In this document: positions 34,827-43,958 of the stretch, piece after piece
Position numbering within the stretch: the first letter of the stretch is position 1
How the letters are laid out: each line of letters starts with the position of its first letter
Source: Halpernia sp048269545
Lineage (GTDB): Bacteria; Bacteroidota; Bacteroidia; Flavobacteriales; Weeksellaceae
Assembly (NCBI RefSeq): GCF_048269545.1
Contig: NZ_JBLXIJ010000001.1
Coordinates: forward strand, 124,001-188,000
Length of the DNA stretch: 64,000 nt
Direction: 5' to 3'
Notes under the pieces: model-generated
Seen by the model: only the letters and a program-made list of their open reading frames with translations
What the model was told of the DNA's origin: nothing
Databases searched by the model: none
Program-made: the position numbers and the translations under genes

Positions 34827-35702
34827 TTGGATAAAAATTTAGTACAAAGATTAATTTCTGGCGCAGTTTATGGTTTAGTCATCGTACTTTGCACAACTCC
34901 ATTAGGTGAAATTTGGCTGGCCAAAATCTTCCCTTTCATCAAAGAATATTATCTTTTTTATGCATTAATTACTTTCTTTCTTCTCGCAGGACTTTGGGAA
35001 TGTATAAAGATAATGAAGTTTGAAAAATCTTGGGAAAAATTTGCTGTAATTCCTATTGCATTAATTGTTTACTACAGATTTTCCGTAAAATTTTTTGATC
35101 AAAGCTTTTTCTTTCAATTTAATTTATCGGAAATTTTAGGTTTATTCCTAATTGTAATTGCCGTAACTACTCTATTTAGATTTACAAAAGAACTTTATTT
35201 TGATAACGGAAAACTAATATTTTCTGTTATTTACCTCGCATTACCATTCAGTTTTGCTTTAGCTTTACCTTCATATTCAGATTTTAATCCTGATAAAGTT
35301 TTCACACTTGAAGTATTTTTTCTTTTTGTTTTAATTTGGAGTAGTGATTCTTTCGCGTATTTTACAGGAAGATTATTTGGAAAACATAAAATGGCCCCAA
35401 AAATTAGCCCAAAAAAAACTTGGGAAGGTTTTGCGGGCGGTGTTGTTTTAACTCTAATTTTAGGATTTTTTATTGAAAAATATTATCCAGAATTGCGTGG
35501 AAATTGGATGATTGTTGGCTTTTTAGTTTCTATCTTTGCGCCATTAGGTGATTTGGTAGAAAGCCAATTAAAAAGAAGTTTTGGTGTAAAAGATAGTGGT
35601 AATTTAATTCCAGGTCACGGCGGTATTTTGGACAGATTAGATAGTTTTATTATCTGTGTTCCAGTTGTATATTTGTATTTTGTGTTAGAAAAATTAGTTT
35701 AA
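34827..35702 (+). CDS. cdsA: Phosphatidate cytidylyltransferase (CDP-diglyceride synthase)
   Basis: A 291-residue integral membrane enzyme that makes CDP-diacylglycerol from phosphatidate and CTP, the branch point to phosphatidylserine and other phospholipids. Starts at TTG (MDKNLVQRLISGAVYGLVIV). The C-terminal signature SDSFAYFTGRLFGKHKMAPK followed by ISPKKTWEGFAGG and SFGVKDSGNLIPGHGGILDR (with DRLDS) is the classic CDS pattern. Several hydrophobic helices precede it. psd follows after 23 bases, placing two consecutive phospholipid steps together. Confidence 0.95.
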   Translation: MDKNLVQRLISGAVYGLVIVLCTTPLGEIWLAKIFPFIKEYYLFYALITFFLLAGLWECIKIMKFEKSWEKFAVIPIALIVYYRFSVKFFDQSFFFQFNLSEILGLFLIVIAVTTLFRFTKELYFDNGKLIFSVIYLALPFSFALALPSYSDFNPDKVFTLEVFFLFVLIWSSDSFAYFTGRLFGKHKMAPKISPKKTWEGFAGGVVLTLILGFFIEKYYPELRGNWMIVGFLVSIFAPLGDLVESQLKRSFGVKDSGNLIPGHGGILDRLDSFIICVPVVYLYFVLEKLV

Positions 35703-35725
35703 AAAATTTATCATTTATTATTATA

Positions 35726-36379
35726 ATGAAACTTCATAAAGAATCTAAAGGAACCATTACTGTTACAATTATAGCGATTGCTGTTTTAGGATTTCTCTCC
35801 ATTTATTATTTAGAAATATGGTCGCTTTTAGTAATTATTCCGCTTTTAATTATTTTCGGATTAGTCATTTGGTTTTTCCGTGTTCCAAATCGACATATTT
35901 CCGATCACAAAGAAAATGTAATTGCGCCCGTTGATGGAAAAGTGGTGATGATAAAAGAAGTTGTAGAAGATGAATTTATAAAAGGAAAATGTGTCCAGAT
36001 TTCTATTTTTATGTCACCGTTAAATGTTCACATTTGCAGATATCCTGTTTCCGGAAATGTGGTTTATAAAAAATACCATCCAGGAAAATATTTAGTTGCG
36101 TGGCACGAAAAATCTTCTACAGATAACGAAAGAACGACAATTGCTGTAGAAAGTTTTTTACATCATACCGTTGTTTTCCGCCAAATTGCTGGTTATGTTG
36201 CACGAAGAATTGTGATGAATTGCAATGAAGGAGATATCGCAAAAGCCGGACATGAATTTGGATTTATAAAATTCGGTTCAAGAATGGATGTTTTTCTTCC
36301 TTTAAATACAGAAATTACTTGCAAAATTGGTGACAAAACCAAAGGTGGAATTGACGTAATTGCGAAGTTATTAGATTAA
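35726..36379 (+). CDS. psd: Phosphatidylserine decarboxylase (proenzyme)
   Basis: A 217-residue proenzyme of the short (type II/PSD-B-like archaeal/Bacteroidota) form that converts phosphatidylserine to phosphatidylethanolamine. Two N-terminal hydrophobic helices precede VIAPVDGKVVMIKEV, IFMSPLNVHICRYPVSG and a self-cleavage site in FIKFGSRMDVFLP, where the Gly-Ser bond yields the pyruvoyl group. Its stop faces the convergent pyrD stop six bases away. Confidence 0.93.
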   Translation: MKLHKESKGTITVTIIAIAVLGFLSIYYLEIWSLLVIIPLLIIFGLVIWFFRVPNRHISDHKENVIAPVDGKVVMIKEVVEDEFIKGKCVQISIFMSPLNVHICRYPVSGNVVYKKYHPGKYLVAWHEKSSTDNERTTIAVESFLHHTVVFRQIAGYVARRIVMNCNEGDIAKAGHEFGFIKFGSRMDVFLPLNTEITCKIGDKTKGGIDVIAKLLD

Positions 36380-36385
36380 ATCTTT

Positions 36386-37324
36386 CTACAAACTCTTCAA
36401 TTTTCCTCTGAATTCATCAATTTTTTTGTAGCCTTTCTGTTCCATAATTTCTTCTAATTCTGCTAAAATTTTATCAAAAACATTAGTATTATTTTTTGCT
36501 AAATGAGAACCAATTTGTACCATTTCTGCACCGCAAAGTAAATGTTCAAAAACATCTTTGCCACTTTCCACACCGCCGCAGCCAATAATTTTAATTTTTT
36601 TATTTAATCTCGTATAAAAAGCACGAACATTGGCAAGAGCGGTTGGTTTTACATAAGCTCCGCCAATTCCGCCGAAACCATCTTTTGGTTTTATAACCAC
36701 ACTTTCATTTTCCGTATCAATGTACAAACCGTTTCCAATGGAATTAATGCAATTCACGTAAGACAAAGGAAATTTATTTAAAATTTCTGCCAATTCATCA
36801 AAATGAACAATATCAAAATAAGGCGGTAATTTTACTCCAATTGGTTTTTTAAAAAATTCAAAAACTTTATTTAAAATATTTTCGGTTGCTTCAAAATCAT
36901 ACCCAATTTGTGGTTTTCCGGGAACATTTGGACAAGATAAATTTAGTTCTGTAAAACCTTTGAAATCACTTTCATTAATTTTATGAAGCATTTCCAAATT
37001 ATCTTCTGGTTTCATTCCTGCAATTGAAAGGAAATTTATTTCTCCTGGATTTTCTTGTTGAAATTTTAATGAATAGTTTAAATAAAAATCAAAACCCAAA
37101 TTCGGCAAACCCATAGAATTAATGCTTCCAAGCGGAACTTCCACATATCTCGGCGAAGGATTTCCTTCTCGCAAATGCGGCGTTGCACTTTTTGTAACGA
37201 AACTTCCTGCCGAAGAATTTTTCATTTCATCTAATTTTTCAGCGTTTTCACACCAAACACCAGAAGCATTCATTAGAGGATTCCCAAATTCAAATTGCCC
37301 GATTTTTGATTTTAAGTTTATCAT
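36386..37324 (-). CDS. pyrD: Dihydroorotate dehydrogenase, class 1A type
   Basis: A 312-residue FMN enzyme of de novo pyrimidine synthesis. It looks like the soluble, fumarate-using class 1A (Lactococcus PyrDA, yeast Ura1): KSATPHLREGNPSPRY, GSINSMGLPNLGFDFYL, and the catalytic cysteine C131 in LNLSCPNVPGKPQ, where the membrane-bound class 2 has serine. IIGCGGVESGKDVFEHLLCG is the FMN phosphate site. No PyrK partner is visible. Fumarate could come from the succinate dehydrogenase encoded 7 kb away, which is inference. Confidence 0.9.
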   Translation of the reverse strand: MINLKSKIGQFEFGNPLMNASGVWCENAEKLDEMKNSSAGSFVTKSATPHLREGNPSPRYVEVPLGSINSMGLPNLGFDFYLNYSLKFQQENPGEINFLSIAGMKPEDNLEMLHKINESDFKGFTELNLSCPNVPGKPQIGYDFEATENILNKVFEFFKKPIGVKLPPYFDIVHFDELAEILNKFPLSYVNCINSIGNGLYIDTENESVVIKPKDGFGGIGGAYVKPTALANVRAFYTRLNKKIKIIGCGGVESGKDVFEHLLCGAEMVQIGSHLAKNNTNVFDKILAELEEIMEQKGYKKIDEFRGKLKSL

Positions 37325-37352
37325 ATTTTTCTAAAATAATTTAATTTAAATC

Positions 37353-37382
37353 TATAAAAAAAGCGGGAACAAAGCCCGCTTA
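37353..37382 (-). terminator. Intrinsic terminator of aspS
   Basis: AGCGGG (37362-37367) pairs with CCCGCT (37375-37380); on the minus strand the hairpin is followed by a T run, right after the aspS stop. Confidence 0.75.
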
Positions 37383-37386
37383 TATT

Positions 37387-39135
37387 TTAATTCTTAATTT
37401 TCAAAGCCAACTCCTCCAACTGCAAATCCACAATTTTTGAAGGCGCATCTATCATCACATCTCTTCCAGAATTATTCTTTGGAAAAGCAATGTAATCTCT
37501 GATGACTTCATTTCCGTCTAAAATTGCGACTAATCGGTCAAAGCCAAAAGCCAAACCTGCGTGCGGCGGAGCGCCATATTTGAATGCGTTCATTAGAAAA
37601 CCAAATTGCGCTTCTGCTTCTTCTTTCGTAAAACCGAGTAAATCAAACATTTTTGACTGTAAATCTTTATTAAAAATCCGTACAGAACCGCCGCCAATTT
37701 CGTTTCCATTTATAATTAAATCGTACGCATTTGCTCTGGCTTTTCCCGGATTATTTTCTAATAAATGTTCGTCTTCAGGTTTTGGCGCAGTGAAAGGATG
37801 ATGCATTGCGTGAAATCTTTCGGTTTCTTCGTCCCATTCCAAAAGTGGAAAATCGACTACCCAAAGTGGCGCAAATTCTTTCGGATTTCTCAAATTTAAT
37901 TGATTTCCCAATTCCATTCTTAAAGCAGAAAGTTGAGTTCTCACTTTATTTTCATTTCCGCTCATTAAGAGAATTAAATCCCCTTTTTTAGCGCCGAATT
38001 TTTCAATAATTTTCTTTAAATCTTCTTCATTAAAAAATTTATTTACAGAAGAAGTTACAATTCCATCTTGTTGAAATTTAATCCAAATCAATCCTGAAGC
38101 GCCAATTTGTGGACGTTTTACAAAATCTCCTAAAGCATCAATTTGTTTTCTGGTATATTCTGCACAATTTTCCACATTAATTCCGACAACCAATTCTGCA
38201 TCATCAAATATTTTGAAATCTTTGCCTTTAACCAAATCATTAACTTCGACAAATTTCATATCAAAACGAATATCTGGTTTGTCATTTCCGTAAGTTTTCA
38301 TCGCATCATCAAAAGTCATTCTTGGGAATTTCCCAAAATCTTTTCCCGTAATATCTTTTAATAAAGATTGAGTCATTCCTTCGAAAATTTCCAAAACGTC
38401 TTCTTGTTCTACGAAAGCCATTTCACAATCGATTTGGGTGAATTCTGGTTGTCTGTCTGCACGCAAATCTTCATCACGGAAACATTTTACAATTTGAAAA
38501 TAGCGGTCCATTCCGCCAATCATTAATAATTGTTTGAAAGTCTGCGGCGATTGTGGCAAAGCATAAAATTGTCCTGGATTCATCCGACTTGGAACCACGA
38601 AATCTCTCGCTCCTTCGGGTGTAGATTTAATTAAAACTGGCGTCTCAACTTCTATAAAATTTTGGTCGGATAAATAATTTCTAACTTTTTGCGCTATTTT
38701 ATGACGAAAAATCAGTTTTTCACGAACCGTATTTCTTCTGATATCTAAATATCTATATTTCATGCGAAGTTCTTCGCCACCGTCGGTTTCATCTTCAATT
38801 GTAAAAGGCGGAACTAAAGATTCATTTAAAATCGTTAATTTTTCAACTAAAATTTCAATTTCGCCAGTTGAAATATTTGGATTTTTACTTAATCTTTCTA
38901 TTACTTCACCTTCCACTTGAATCACAAATTCTCTTCCTAATTTTTTTGCAGACTCTAATAAATCTTTACTGCTTCTTTCTTCATCAAAAACCAATTGTGT
39001 AATTCCATAACGGTCTCGCAAATCAATCCAAATCATAAAACCTTTGTTTCTGATAGTTTGAACCCAGCCGGAAAGTATCACTTTCTGACCAATTTGTTTG
39101 CTTGATAATTCTCCGTTTGTATTGCTTCTGAACAT
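37387..39135 (-). CDS. aspS: Aspartate--tRNA ligase
   Basis: A 582-residue class II synthetase of the bacterial type. The N-terminal OB fold (VILSGWVQTIRNKGFMIWID) binds the anticodon; motif 2 is FRDEDLRADRQPEFTQID; the bacterial GAD insertion spans roughly residues 280-410; motif 3 is HAGLAFGFDRLVAIL with NEVIRDYIAFPKN. Length and layout are normal. A TATCTTTG promoter on the minus strand lies 71 bases upstream. Confidence 0.97.
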   Translation of the reverse strand: MFRSNTNGELSSKQIGQKVILSGWVQTIRNKGFMIWIDLRDRYGITQLVFDEERSSKDLLESAKKLGREFVIQVEGEVIERLSKNPNISTGEIEILVEKLTILNESLVPPFTIEDETDGGEELRMKYRYLDIRRNTVREKLIFRHKIAQKVRNYLSDQNFIEVETPVLIKSTPEGARDFVVPSRMNPGQFYALPQSPQTFKQLLMIGGMDRYFQIVKCFRDEDLRADRQPEFTQIDCEMAFVEQEDVLEIFEGMTQSLLKDITGKDFGKFPRMTFDDAMKTYGNDKPDIRFDMKFVEVNDLVKGKDFKIFDDAELVVGINVENCAEYTRKQIDALGDFVKRPQIGASGLIWIKFQQDGIVTSSVNKFFNEEDLKKIIEKFGAKKGDLILLMSGNENKVRTQLSALRMELGNQLNLRNPKEFAPLWVVDFPLLEWDEETERFHAMHHPFTAPKPEDEHLLENNPGKARANAYDLIINGNEIGGGSVRIFNKDLQSKMFDLLGFTKEEAEAQFGFLMNAFKYGAPPHAGLAFGFDRLVAILDGNEVIRDYIAFPKNNSGRDVMIDAPSKIVDLQLEELALKIKN

Positions 39136-39205
39136 TAAAATTGTTTTTAATTAGATCTTAATTTGTTAATTAATTCTCTAAAATTTATTTAAAAAAATCT
39201 ACTTG

Positions 39206-39213
39206 CAAAGATA
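39206..39213 (-). promoter_or_regulatory. Bacteroidota -7 element (TATCTTTG) for aspS
   Basis: CAAAGATA on the plus strand reads TATCTTTG on the minus strand, 70 bases before the aspS ATG. The rest of the 39136-39365 gap is AT-rich without a recognisable gene. Confidence 0.45.
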
Positions 39214-39365
39214 AACTTTTGACTGTGATTGTGAAAATGATTGAAAAATAAAGCTTTAAAAATGAAACTTAATTAAATATTTAACTAAAGTTTATGAATA
39301 AAAATAATTTTGAAAATAAAATAATATCTAATTTTATTAACTATTAAAAATTTAAAACACGTAAT

Positions 39366-40034
39366 ATGAGTTTAATTGATTTAATTACAGGAAATACGGG
39401 AAACCAAGTTGCAGAAAAAGCAGGAAATAAATTTGGTATTGATAAATCACAAATAATTGCGCTTCTTGCTGTAGCCGCTCCATTAGTTATTTCTTATCTA
39501 AGGAAAAAATCTCACGACAATCCGGAAGAAGCAAATAAATTAAATACGGCTTTAGATAAAGATCATGATGGAAGTATTTTAAATAATCCTGAACAAGCGG
39601 CGGAGAGACAAGATGAAGGTAATTCTATTTTAAGTCATATTTTTGGTAACGAAAAACCTCAAATTGAAAATCAATTATCTGCAAAAACAGGAATTTCAAT
39701 GGATAAAATCGGACCAATTTTAGCGATGTTGGCTCCGATAATTATGGGTTTTATCGGTAAAGAAAAACAGTCAAATGGTGTGATTTCTGGTGGTGGAATA
39801 AGCGATTTATTAAGTGGGATTTTAGGAAATGCTTCGCAACAAGCGGAAAATGAATCCACAAATCCAATAAACGATATTTTAGGAAGTGTTTTGGGTGGTG
39901 GAAATTCAAGCGCAGATTCTGGAAATCCTTTAAGTAATATTTTAGGAGGTGTTCTCGGCGAAAAAAATAAACAAGCATCACAAAATGACGGAATTTTAGG
40001 TGGGCTTTTAGGAGGTTTGTTTGGCGAAAAATGA
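39366..40034 (+). CDS. DUF937 family protein
   Basis: A 222-residue protein. The N-terminal half (MSLIDLITGNTGNQVAEKAG, then IIALLAVAAPLVISYLRKK, and ISMDKIGPILAMLAPIIMGF) shows two similar helical units typical of DUF937 (YidB-like). The C-terminal half is a low-complexity series of glycine/leucine segments such as ILGSVLGGGNSS and ILGGVLGEKN, ending GGLLGGLFGEK. Function is not established. It is monocistronic and ends just before a perfect palindromic terminator. Confidence 0.8.
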   Translation: MSLIDLITGNTGNQVAEKAGNKFGIDKSQIIALLAVAAPLVISYLRKKSHDNPEEANKLNTALDKDHDGSILNNPEQAAERQDEGNSILSHIFGNEKPQIENQLSAKTGISMDKIGPILAMLAPIIMGFIGKEKQSNGVISGGGISDLLSGILGNASQQAENESTNPINDILGSVLGGGNSSADSGNPLSNILGGVLGEKNKQASQNDGILGGLLGGLFGEK

Positions 40035-40046
40035 TTAACTTTTTTT

Positions 40047-40088
40047 AAAGAAAAAGCTGAAGATTAATCTTCAGCTTTTTTTGTTTTT
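40047..40088. terminator. Bidirectional terminator, 15-bp perfect palindrome arms
   Basis: Bases 40051-40065 are the exact inverse complement of 40066-40080 (core GCTGAAGATTAATCTTCAGC), flanked by A and T runs. It serves the DUF937 gene and the convergent bTHX gene, whose last codons lie inside it. Confidence 0.85.
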
Positions 40089-40339
40089 TCTGCTTTTGGT
40101 TTTGCCGTTTTGGGCTCTTTCTTTTCTACTTTTGTCTCTTTTTCTACCGCTTTTTTAGTGGCTACTTTCGCTTTTGGTTTCACTTCTTTTTTTACTTCAT
40201 CTTTTGGCGCTTTTTCAACTTTTGCTTTTTGCTCTGTTGATGCTGTATAAAGTGGAACAGATTCTTTCTTCATTCTCGATTTTCCATAGCTTCCTGCTAT
40301 TATTTTCCCACGTTTTGTTTTTTTATCGCCTTTTCCCAT
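40064..40339 (-). CDS. 30S ribosomal protein bTHX with lysine-rich extension
   Basis: A 91-residue protein. Its first ~27 residues, MGKGDKKTKRGKIIAGSYGK and SRMKK, match bTHX (THX), the small basic peptide at the top of the 30S head first seen in Thermus. The remaining ~60 residues are a low-complexity Lys/Ala/Glu/Pro tail (KPKAKVATKKAVEKE...). Such tails are probably disordered. The last codons form one arm of the palindromic terminator. Confidence 0.8.
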   Translation of the reverse strand: MGKGDKKTKRGKIIAGSYGKSRMKKESVPLYTASTEQKAKVEKAPKDEVKKEVKPKAKVATKKAVEKETKVEKKEPKTAKPKAEKTKKAED

Positions 40340-40383
40340 AATGTTTTGATTTAGTTTTCACGAAGTTAGTAAAAAAAATTAAA

Positions 40384-40893
40384 TTAATTCTTAAAAATCG
40401 GAACATTAGAACAAGCTTCACCAAACATTAAAGATTTTACCATAGGTTTTAGTTGTTCCACTAATTCTATGTAAGCATTTTCGGGAATCTTTTCTTCTGA
40501 ACAACCTTTTACTAAAACCCTTTTACCTTCAAGTTCAGAAAAATCATAAGTTTGAATGGCGTTATGCATTAACAAAACTTCTAAATCTTCTAAGTTTCCA
40601 AAAACCACTTTTTTTGAAACATTAGTAATTTTTGCTGTAATTAAAAAGTAAGCCCATAAAGGAATTATGGCATCTGCGGAACAATAAATATAAACGAAAG
40701 CGTCTTTATAAAAAGTTAGATCTAAATTCTCCACATCTTTCCTAAAGTCTTTTTCTTTTAGAACCAAACCTTGAAATAGAAATTCTTTTAAATCTATACC
40801 AATTCTTTTTCCTTTTGGTGAAAGCGTAGAAATATCAAAATTAATAAGACCACTTTCTGCTATTTTATTTTTAATTTCAAATTCTTCTGACAT
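40384..40893 (-). CDS. DUF2480 family protein
   Basis: A 169-residue protein of a Bacteroidota-specific family. Family blocks: LINFDISTLSPKGKRIGIDL, FLFQGLVLKEKDFRKDV, VYIYCSADAIIPLWAYFL and the C-terminal FGEACSNVPIFKN with a conserved cysteine. No known function. It is divergent from lpxB, the two promoters lying within about 30 bases of each other. Confidence 0.85.
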   Translation of the reverse strand: MSEEFEIKNKIAESGLINFDISTLSPKGKRIGIDLKEFLFQGLVLKEKDFRKDVENLDLTFYKDAFVYIYCSADAIIPLWAYFLITAKITNVSKKVVFGNLEDLEVLLMHNAIQTYDFSELEGKRVLVKGCSEEKIPENAYIELVEQLKPMVKSLMFGEACSNVPIFKN

Positions 40894-40909
40894 TTTGAAT
40901 AACTTTTAG

Positions 40910-40917
40910 CAAATTTA
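40910..40917 (-). promoter_or_regulatory. Bacteroidota -7 element (TAAATTTG) for DUF2480
   Basis: CAAATTTA on plus is TAAATTTG on minus, 16 bases before the DUF2480 ATG, divergent from the lpxB element. Confidence 0.45.
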
Positions 40918-40929
40918 ATTTAATTAATT

Positions 40930-40937
40930 TAACTTTG
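40930..40937 (+). promoter_or_regulatory. Bacteroidota -7 element (TAACTTTG) for lpxB-comEC
   Basis: TAACTTTG matches TAnnTTTG and ends 37 bases before TTG 40975. Confidence 0.45.
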
Positions 40938-40974
40938 ATAAAGACTAACTTTTTAAAATTTAAGCAATAATAAT

Positions 40975-42087
40975 TTGAAATACTACATCATCTCAGGCGA
41001 AGCTTCTGGAGATTTGCACGGAAGCAATCTTATGAAAGCTTTAATGCAAAAAGATTCCCACCCAGAATTTAGATTTTGGGGTGGAGATTTGATGCAAAAA
41101 ATGGGAGGAACTTTGGTGAAACATTACAAAGACTTAGCTTTTATGGGCTTTCTTGAAGTAGCAAAAAATATTTCAACCATTTTAAAAAATATTACATTTT
41201 GTAAAAAAGATATTCTAAATTATAAACCGGATGTTTTAATTTTAGTTGATTATCCGGGTTTTAATTTAAGAATTGCAGAATATGCAAAAAAACAAGGCAT
41301 AAAAGTTATTTATTATATTTCACCACAACTTTGGGCGTGGAAGGAAGGAAGAGTAGAAAAAATAAAAAAATATGTGGATGAAATGCTTGTTATTTTGCCT
41401 TTTGAAAAAGAATTTTATCAAAAACATTCCGTTCACACGCACTTTGTAGGACATCCTCTTTTAGATGCCATTTCTGACATAAAACAAATTGATTGTGAGC
41501 AATTTAAGCAAGAAAATAGTTTAAACAAAAAAGAAATTATTGCCCTGCTTCCAGGTTCTCGAGAGCAAGAAGTGAAAAAAATGTTAGAAATAATGCTTTC
41601 TGTGCGTCCACATTTTAAAGATTTTCAATTTGTAATTGCAGGTGCGCCAAGTTTAACAAAAGAATTTTATCAAAATTTTGTGGATGATGATGTACATTTT
41701 GTTTCGAATAAAACTTATAATTTATTGCGTTGTTCTTCCGCTGCACTCGTCACTTCTGGGACTGCAACTTTGGAAACTGCACTTCTAAATGTTCCCGAAA
41801 TTGTGTGTTATAAAACGAGTAGTGTTTCATATGAAATAGGAAAACGCGTGGTGAAAAATTTAAAATATATTTCTTTGGTTAATTTAATTATGGATAAAGA
41901 AATTGTAACAGAATTAATTCAAAATCAATTAAATACTCAGAATTTAGTGTCTAATTTAAAAGAAATCTTAAAAGGCAAAAAACGAGAAAAAATGTTAAAA
42001 GATTTTGCAGAATTACGTCAAAAATTAGGCGGAAAAGGAGCAAGTGAAAATGCAGCAGAAATAATTATAAAAACTTTAAAAATGTAA
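40975..42087 (+). CDS. lpxB: Lipid-A-disaccharide synthase
   Basis: A 370-residue GT19 membrane-associated enzyme that joins UDP-2,3-diacylglucosamine and lipid X. Start is TTG (MKYYIISGEASGDLHGSNLM, the diagnostic N-terminus). VDYPGFNLRIAEYAKKQGIK, YYISPQLWAWKEGRV and LLPGSREQEVKKML, then SGTATLETALLNVPEIVCYK, complete the signature. comEC follows after three bases. This confirms an LPS-bearing outer membrane. Confidence 0.96.
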   Translation: MKYYIISGEASGDLHGSNLMKALMQKDSHPEFRFWGGDLMQKMGGTLVKHYKDLAFMGFLEVAKNISTILKNITFCKKDILNYKPDVLILVDYPGFNLRIAEYAKKQGIKVIYYISPQLWAWKEGRVEKIKKYVDEMLVILPFEKEFYQKHSVHTHFVGHPLLDAISDIKQIDCEQFKQENSLNKKEIIALLPGSREQEVKKMLEIMLSVRPHFKDFQFVIAGAPSLTKEFYQNFVDDDVHFVSNKTYNLLRCSSAALVTSGTATLETALLNVPEIVCYKTSSVSYEIGKRVVKNLKYISLVNLIMDKEIVTELIQNQLNTQNLVSNLKEILKGKKREKMLKDFAELRQKLGGKGASENAAEIIIKTLKM

Positions 42088-42090
42088 AAT

Positions 42091-43860
42091 TTGAAAAAGC
42101 AGCCATTTTTAGTTCTGCTCATTTTACTCATTTTGGGAATTATTTCTCAAGATTATTTCAATTTTTCTCTTAAAACTATTTATATTTTATTATTTATAGG
42201 ATTTATAAGTTTGCTTTTTGTTTTCTTAAAATCATATTATATTCAAAAATTTAAGAATATAATTCTCCTATTTTCAATGTTTTGTCTTGGTATTTTTGTT
42301 TTCAAAATGCAGCAATATGAAGCGCCAAATATTGCTCTAAACAAAAAAGAAAACCTCTATTTTAGTCTAAATAAAAAACTAAATAGCACATCAAAAAACC
42401 GACGTTACGAAGTAGTTTTCTATAAAAATAATTCTGAATTCAATGCAGTTATTACAGTTCCAAAAGACCAATCAGAATTAAACTTTTCACATTTTTATGA
42501 AGCCGAAGTTAGTCTTCAAAAAACAGAAAAGCCTTACGCGGATTTTATTTTTAATTATCAAAAATATTTAGCTCGAAAAAATATATTTTATCTGGCTTAT
42601 TTACCTGGAAATATAAAACAGAGTACAAAAAAATCACTTTCAGTATCTGAAAAAATAAAAAACGAAAGACTCAAGATTTTAACTAGAATTTCTACGAGTA
42701 GTTTAAGTGTAAAAAGTGCTTCTTTTTTGAAAGGAATTATTCTTGCCGATCGCACGGAACTTGATACAGAAACGGTTTCAGATTTTCAAAACAGTGGATT
42801 AATTCATCTTTTGGCGATTTCTGGAACACATATCGGAATTATTTTTGCCGTAATTTATTTTATCTTTCTTAAAATATTTCCTGTAAAATTTCGGAATTAT
42901 GCTATAATTTTAAGTTTAATTTTCATTTGGAGTTTTGCGGTTTTTATTGGACTTGGAAATTCTGTAGTCCGCTCCTGCATTATGATTTCCACTTATATGA
43001 TTTATTTGCTTTTAAAACGAAAACCAGATTTATTACACGCATTATCTTTGGCCGGATTAATTATTTTAATAAGCAGTCCACAACAATTCTTTGAGGTGGG
43101 TTTTCAACTAAGCTTTTGCGCCGTCTTAGGAATTTATTGGCTCAATAAACCACTTGTAGAATTACTTCCTCATTCAAAATATTCAGCTTTAAACTTTCTG
43201 AAAAGTATCTTTGTTATTACAATTGCAGCACAATTATCAACTTTGCCTTTGGTGATTTTTTATTTTCATCAATTTTCATTTATCTCTATCATTGCCAATT
43301 TAGTGGTGATTCCATTAGCGGAAATTATCATCACTTTTTCTTTATTTCTTGCAATTATTTTAGGTTTAAATTTTAATATTATTTGGTTAAATTCTATCTA
43401 TGATTTTATGATTTTGAAATTATTAAAATTAATCCATTGGTTTGCAAGTTTAGATTTTGCAATGACTAGAAATATTGATTTGAATTTATTAGAAATTACT
43501 TTTCTTTTTATTTCAATTTATTCATTCGGAATTTTAGTAAGAAAAATTTCTTGGAAAAATACTTTTAATTTTGCTTTCACATTCTTGTTATTTATTTTTG
43601 TGAGAATTATATTTAATTTTCAGCAATACCAAAAAAGTGAAGTTATAACGCATACTTATTTTAAACAAAACTTGCTTTCTATAAAAAAAGGAGATGAAGT
43701 TTTGTTTTTACTACCAGAAAACTCGGATACAGAAAAATTAGAAAAATATATTATAAATCCTTATTTAACGGTGAGAAGAACTCAAAAATATAAAATTAAA
43801 TATTTTCCTAAAAATACCAATTTAATATTAATTAATAAAAAAGCATATCCTTTGAATTAA
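42091..43860 (+). CDS. ComEC/Rec2-family DNA-uptake channel protein
   Basis: A 589-residue polytopic membrane protein. N-terminal helices and an OB-like DUF4131 region lead to the competence domain, recognisable by SGLIHLLAISGTHIGIIFAV and RSCIMISTYMIYLLLKRKPD followed by FQLSFCAVLGIYWL. It should conduct single-stranded DNA across the inner membrane. The C-terminal metallo-beta-lactamase domain of longer ComEC proteins is missing, as is usual for many Bacteroidota homologues. Start is TTG. A lone gene is not proof of natural competence. Confidence 0.85.
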   Translation: MKKQPFLVLLILLILGIISQDYFNFSLKTIYILLFIGFISLLFVFLKSYYIQKFKNIILLFSMFCLGIFVFKMQQYEAPNIALNKKENLYFSLNKKLNSTSKNRRYEVVFYKNNSEFNAVITVPKDQSELNFSHFYEAEVSLQKTEKPYADFIFNYQKYLARKNIFYLAYLPGNIKQSTKKSLSVSEKIKNERLKILTRISTSSLSVKSASFLKGIILADRTELDTETVSDFQNSGLIHLLAISGTHIGIIFAVIYFIFLKIFPVKFRNYAIILSLIFIWSFAVFIGLGNSVVRSCIMISTYMIYLLLKRKPDLLHALSLAGLIILISSPQQFFEVGFQLSFCAVLGIYWLNKPLVELLPHSKYSALNFLKSIFVITIAAQLSTLPLVIFYFHQFSFISIIANLVVIPLAEIIITFSLFLAIILGLNFNIIWLNSIYDFMILKLLKLIHWFASLDFAMTRNIDLNLLEITFLFISIYSFGILVRKISWKNTFNFAFTFLLFIFVRIIFNFQQYQKSEVITHTYFKQNLLSIKKGDEVLFLLPENSDTEKLEKYIINPYLTVRRTQKYKIKYFPKNTNLILINKKAYPLN

Positions 43861-43928
43861 TCTTATTTAGAAAGATTACAAACTAAAAAATTCTGATAAT
43901 TCTCACTTTCAGTTCCTTTAACATTCTT

Positions 43929-43936
43929 TAACTTTG
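43929..43936 (+). promoter_or_regulatory. Bacteroidota -7 element (TAACTTTG) for the sdh operon
   Basis: TAACTTTG matches TAnnTTTG and ends 22 bases before the sdhC ATG. Confidence 0.5.
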
Positions 43937-43958
43937 TGGAAATTCAAATTTCACAACT

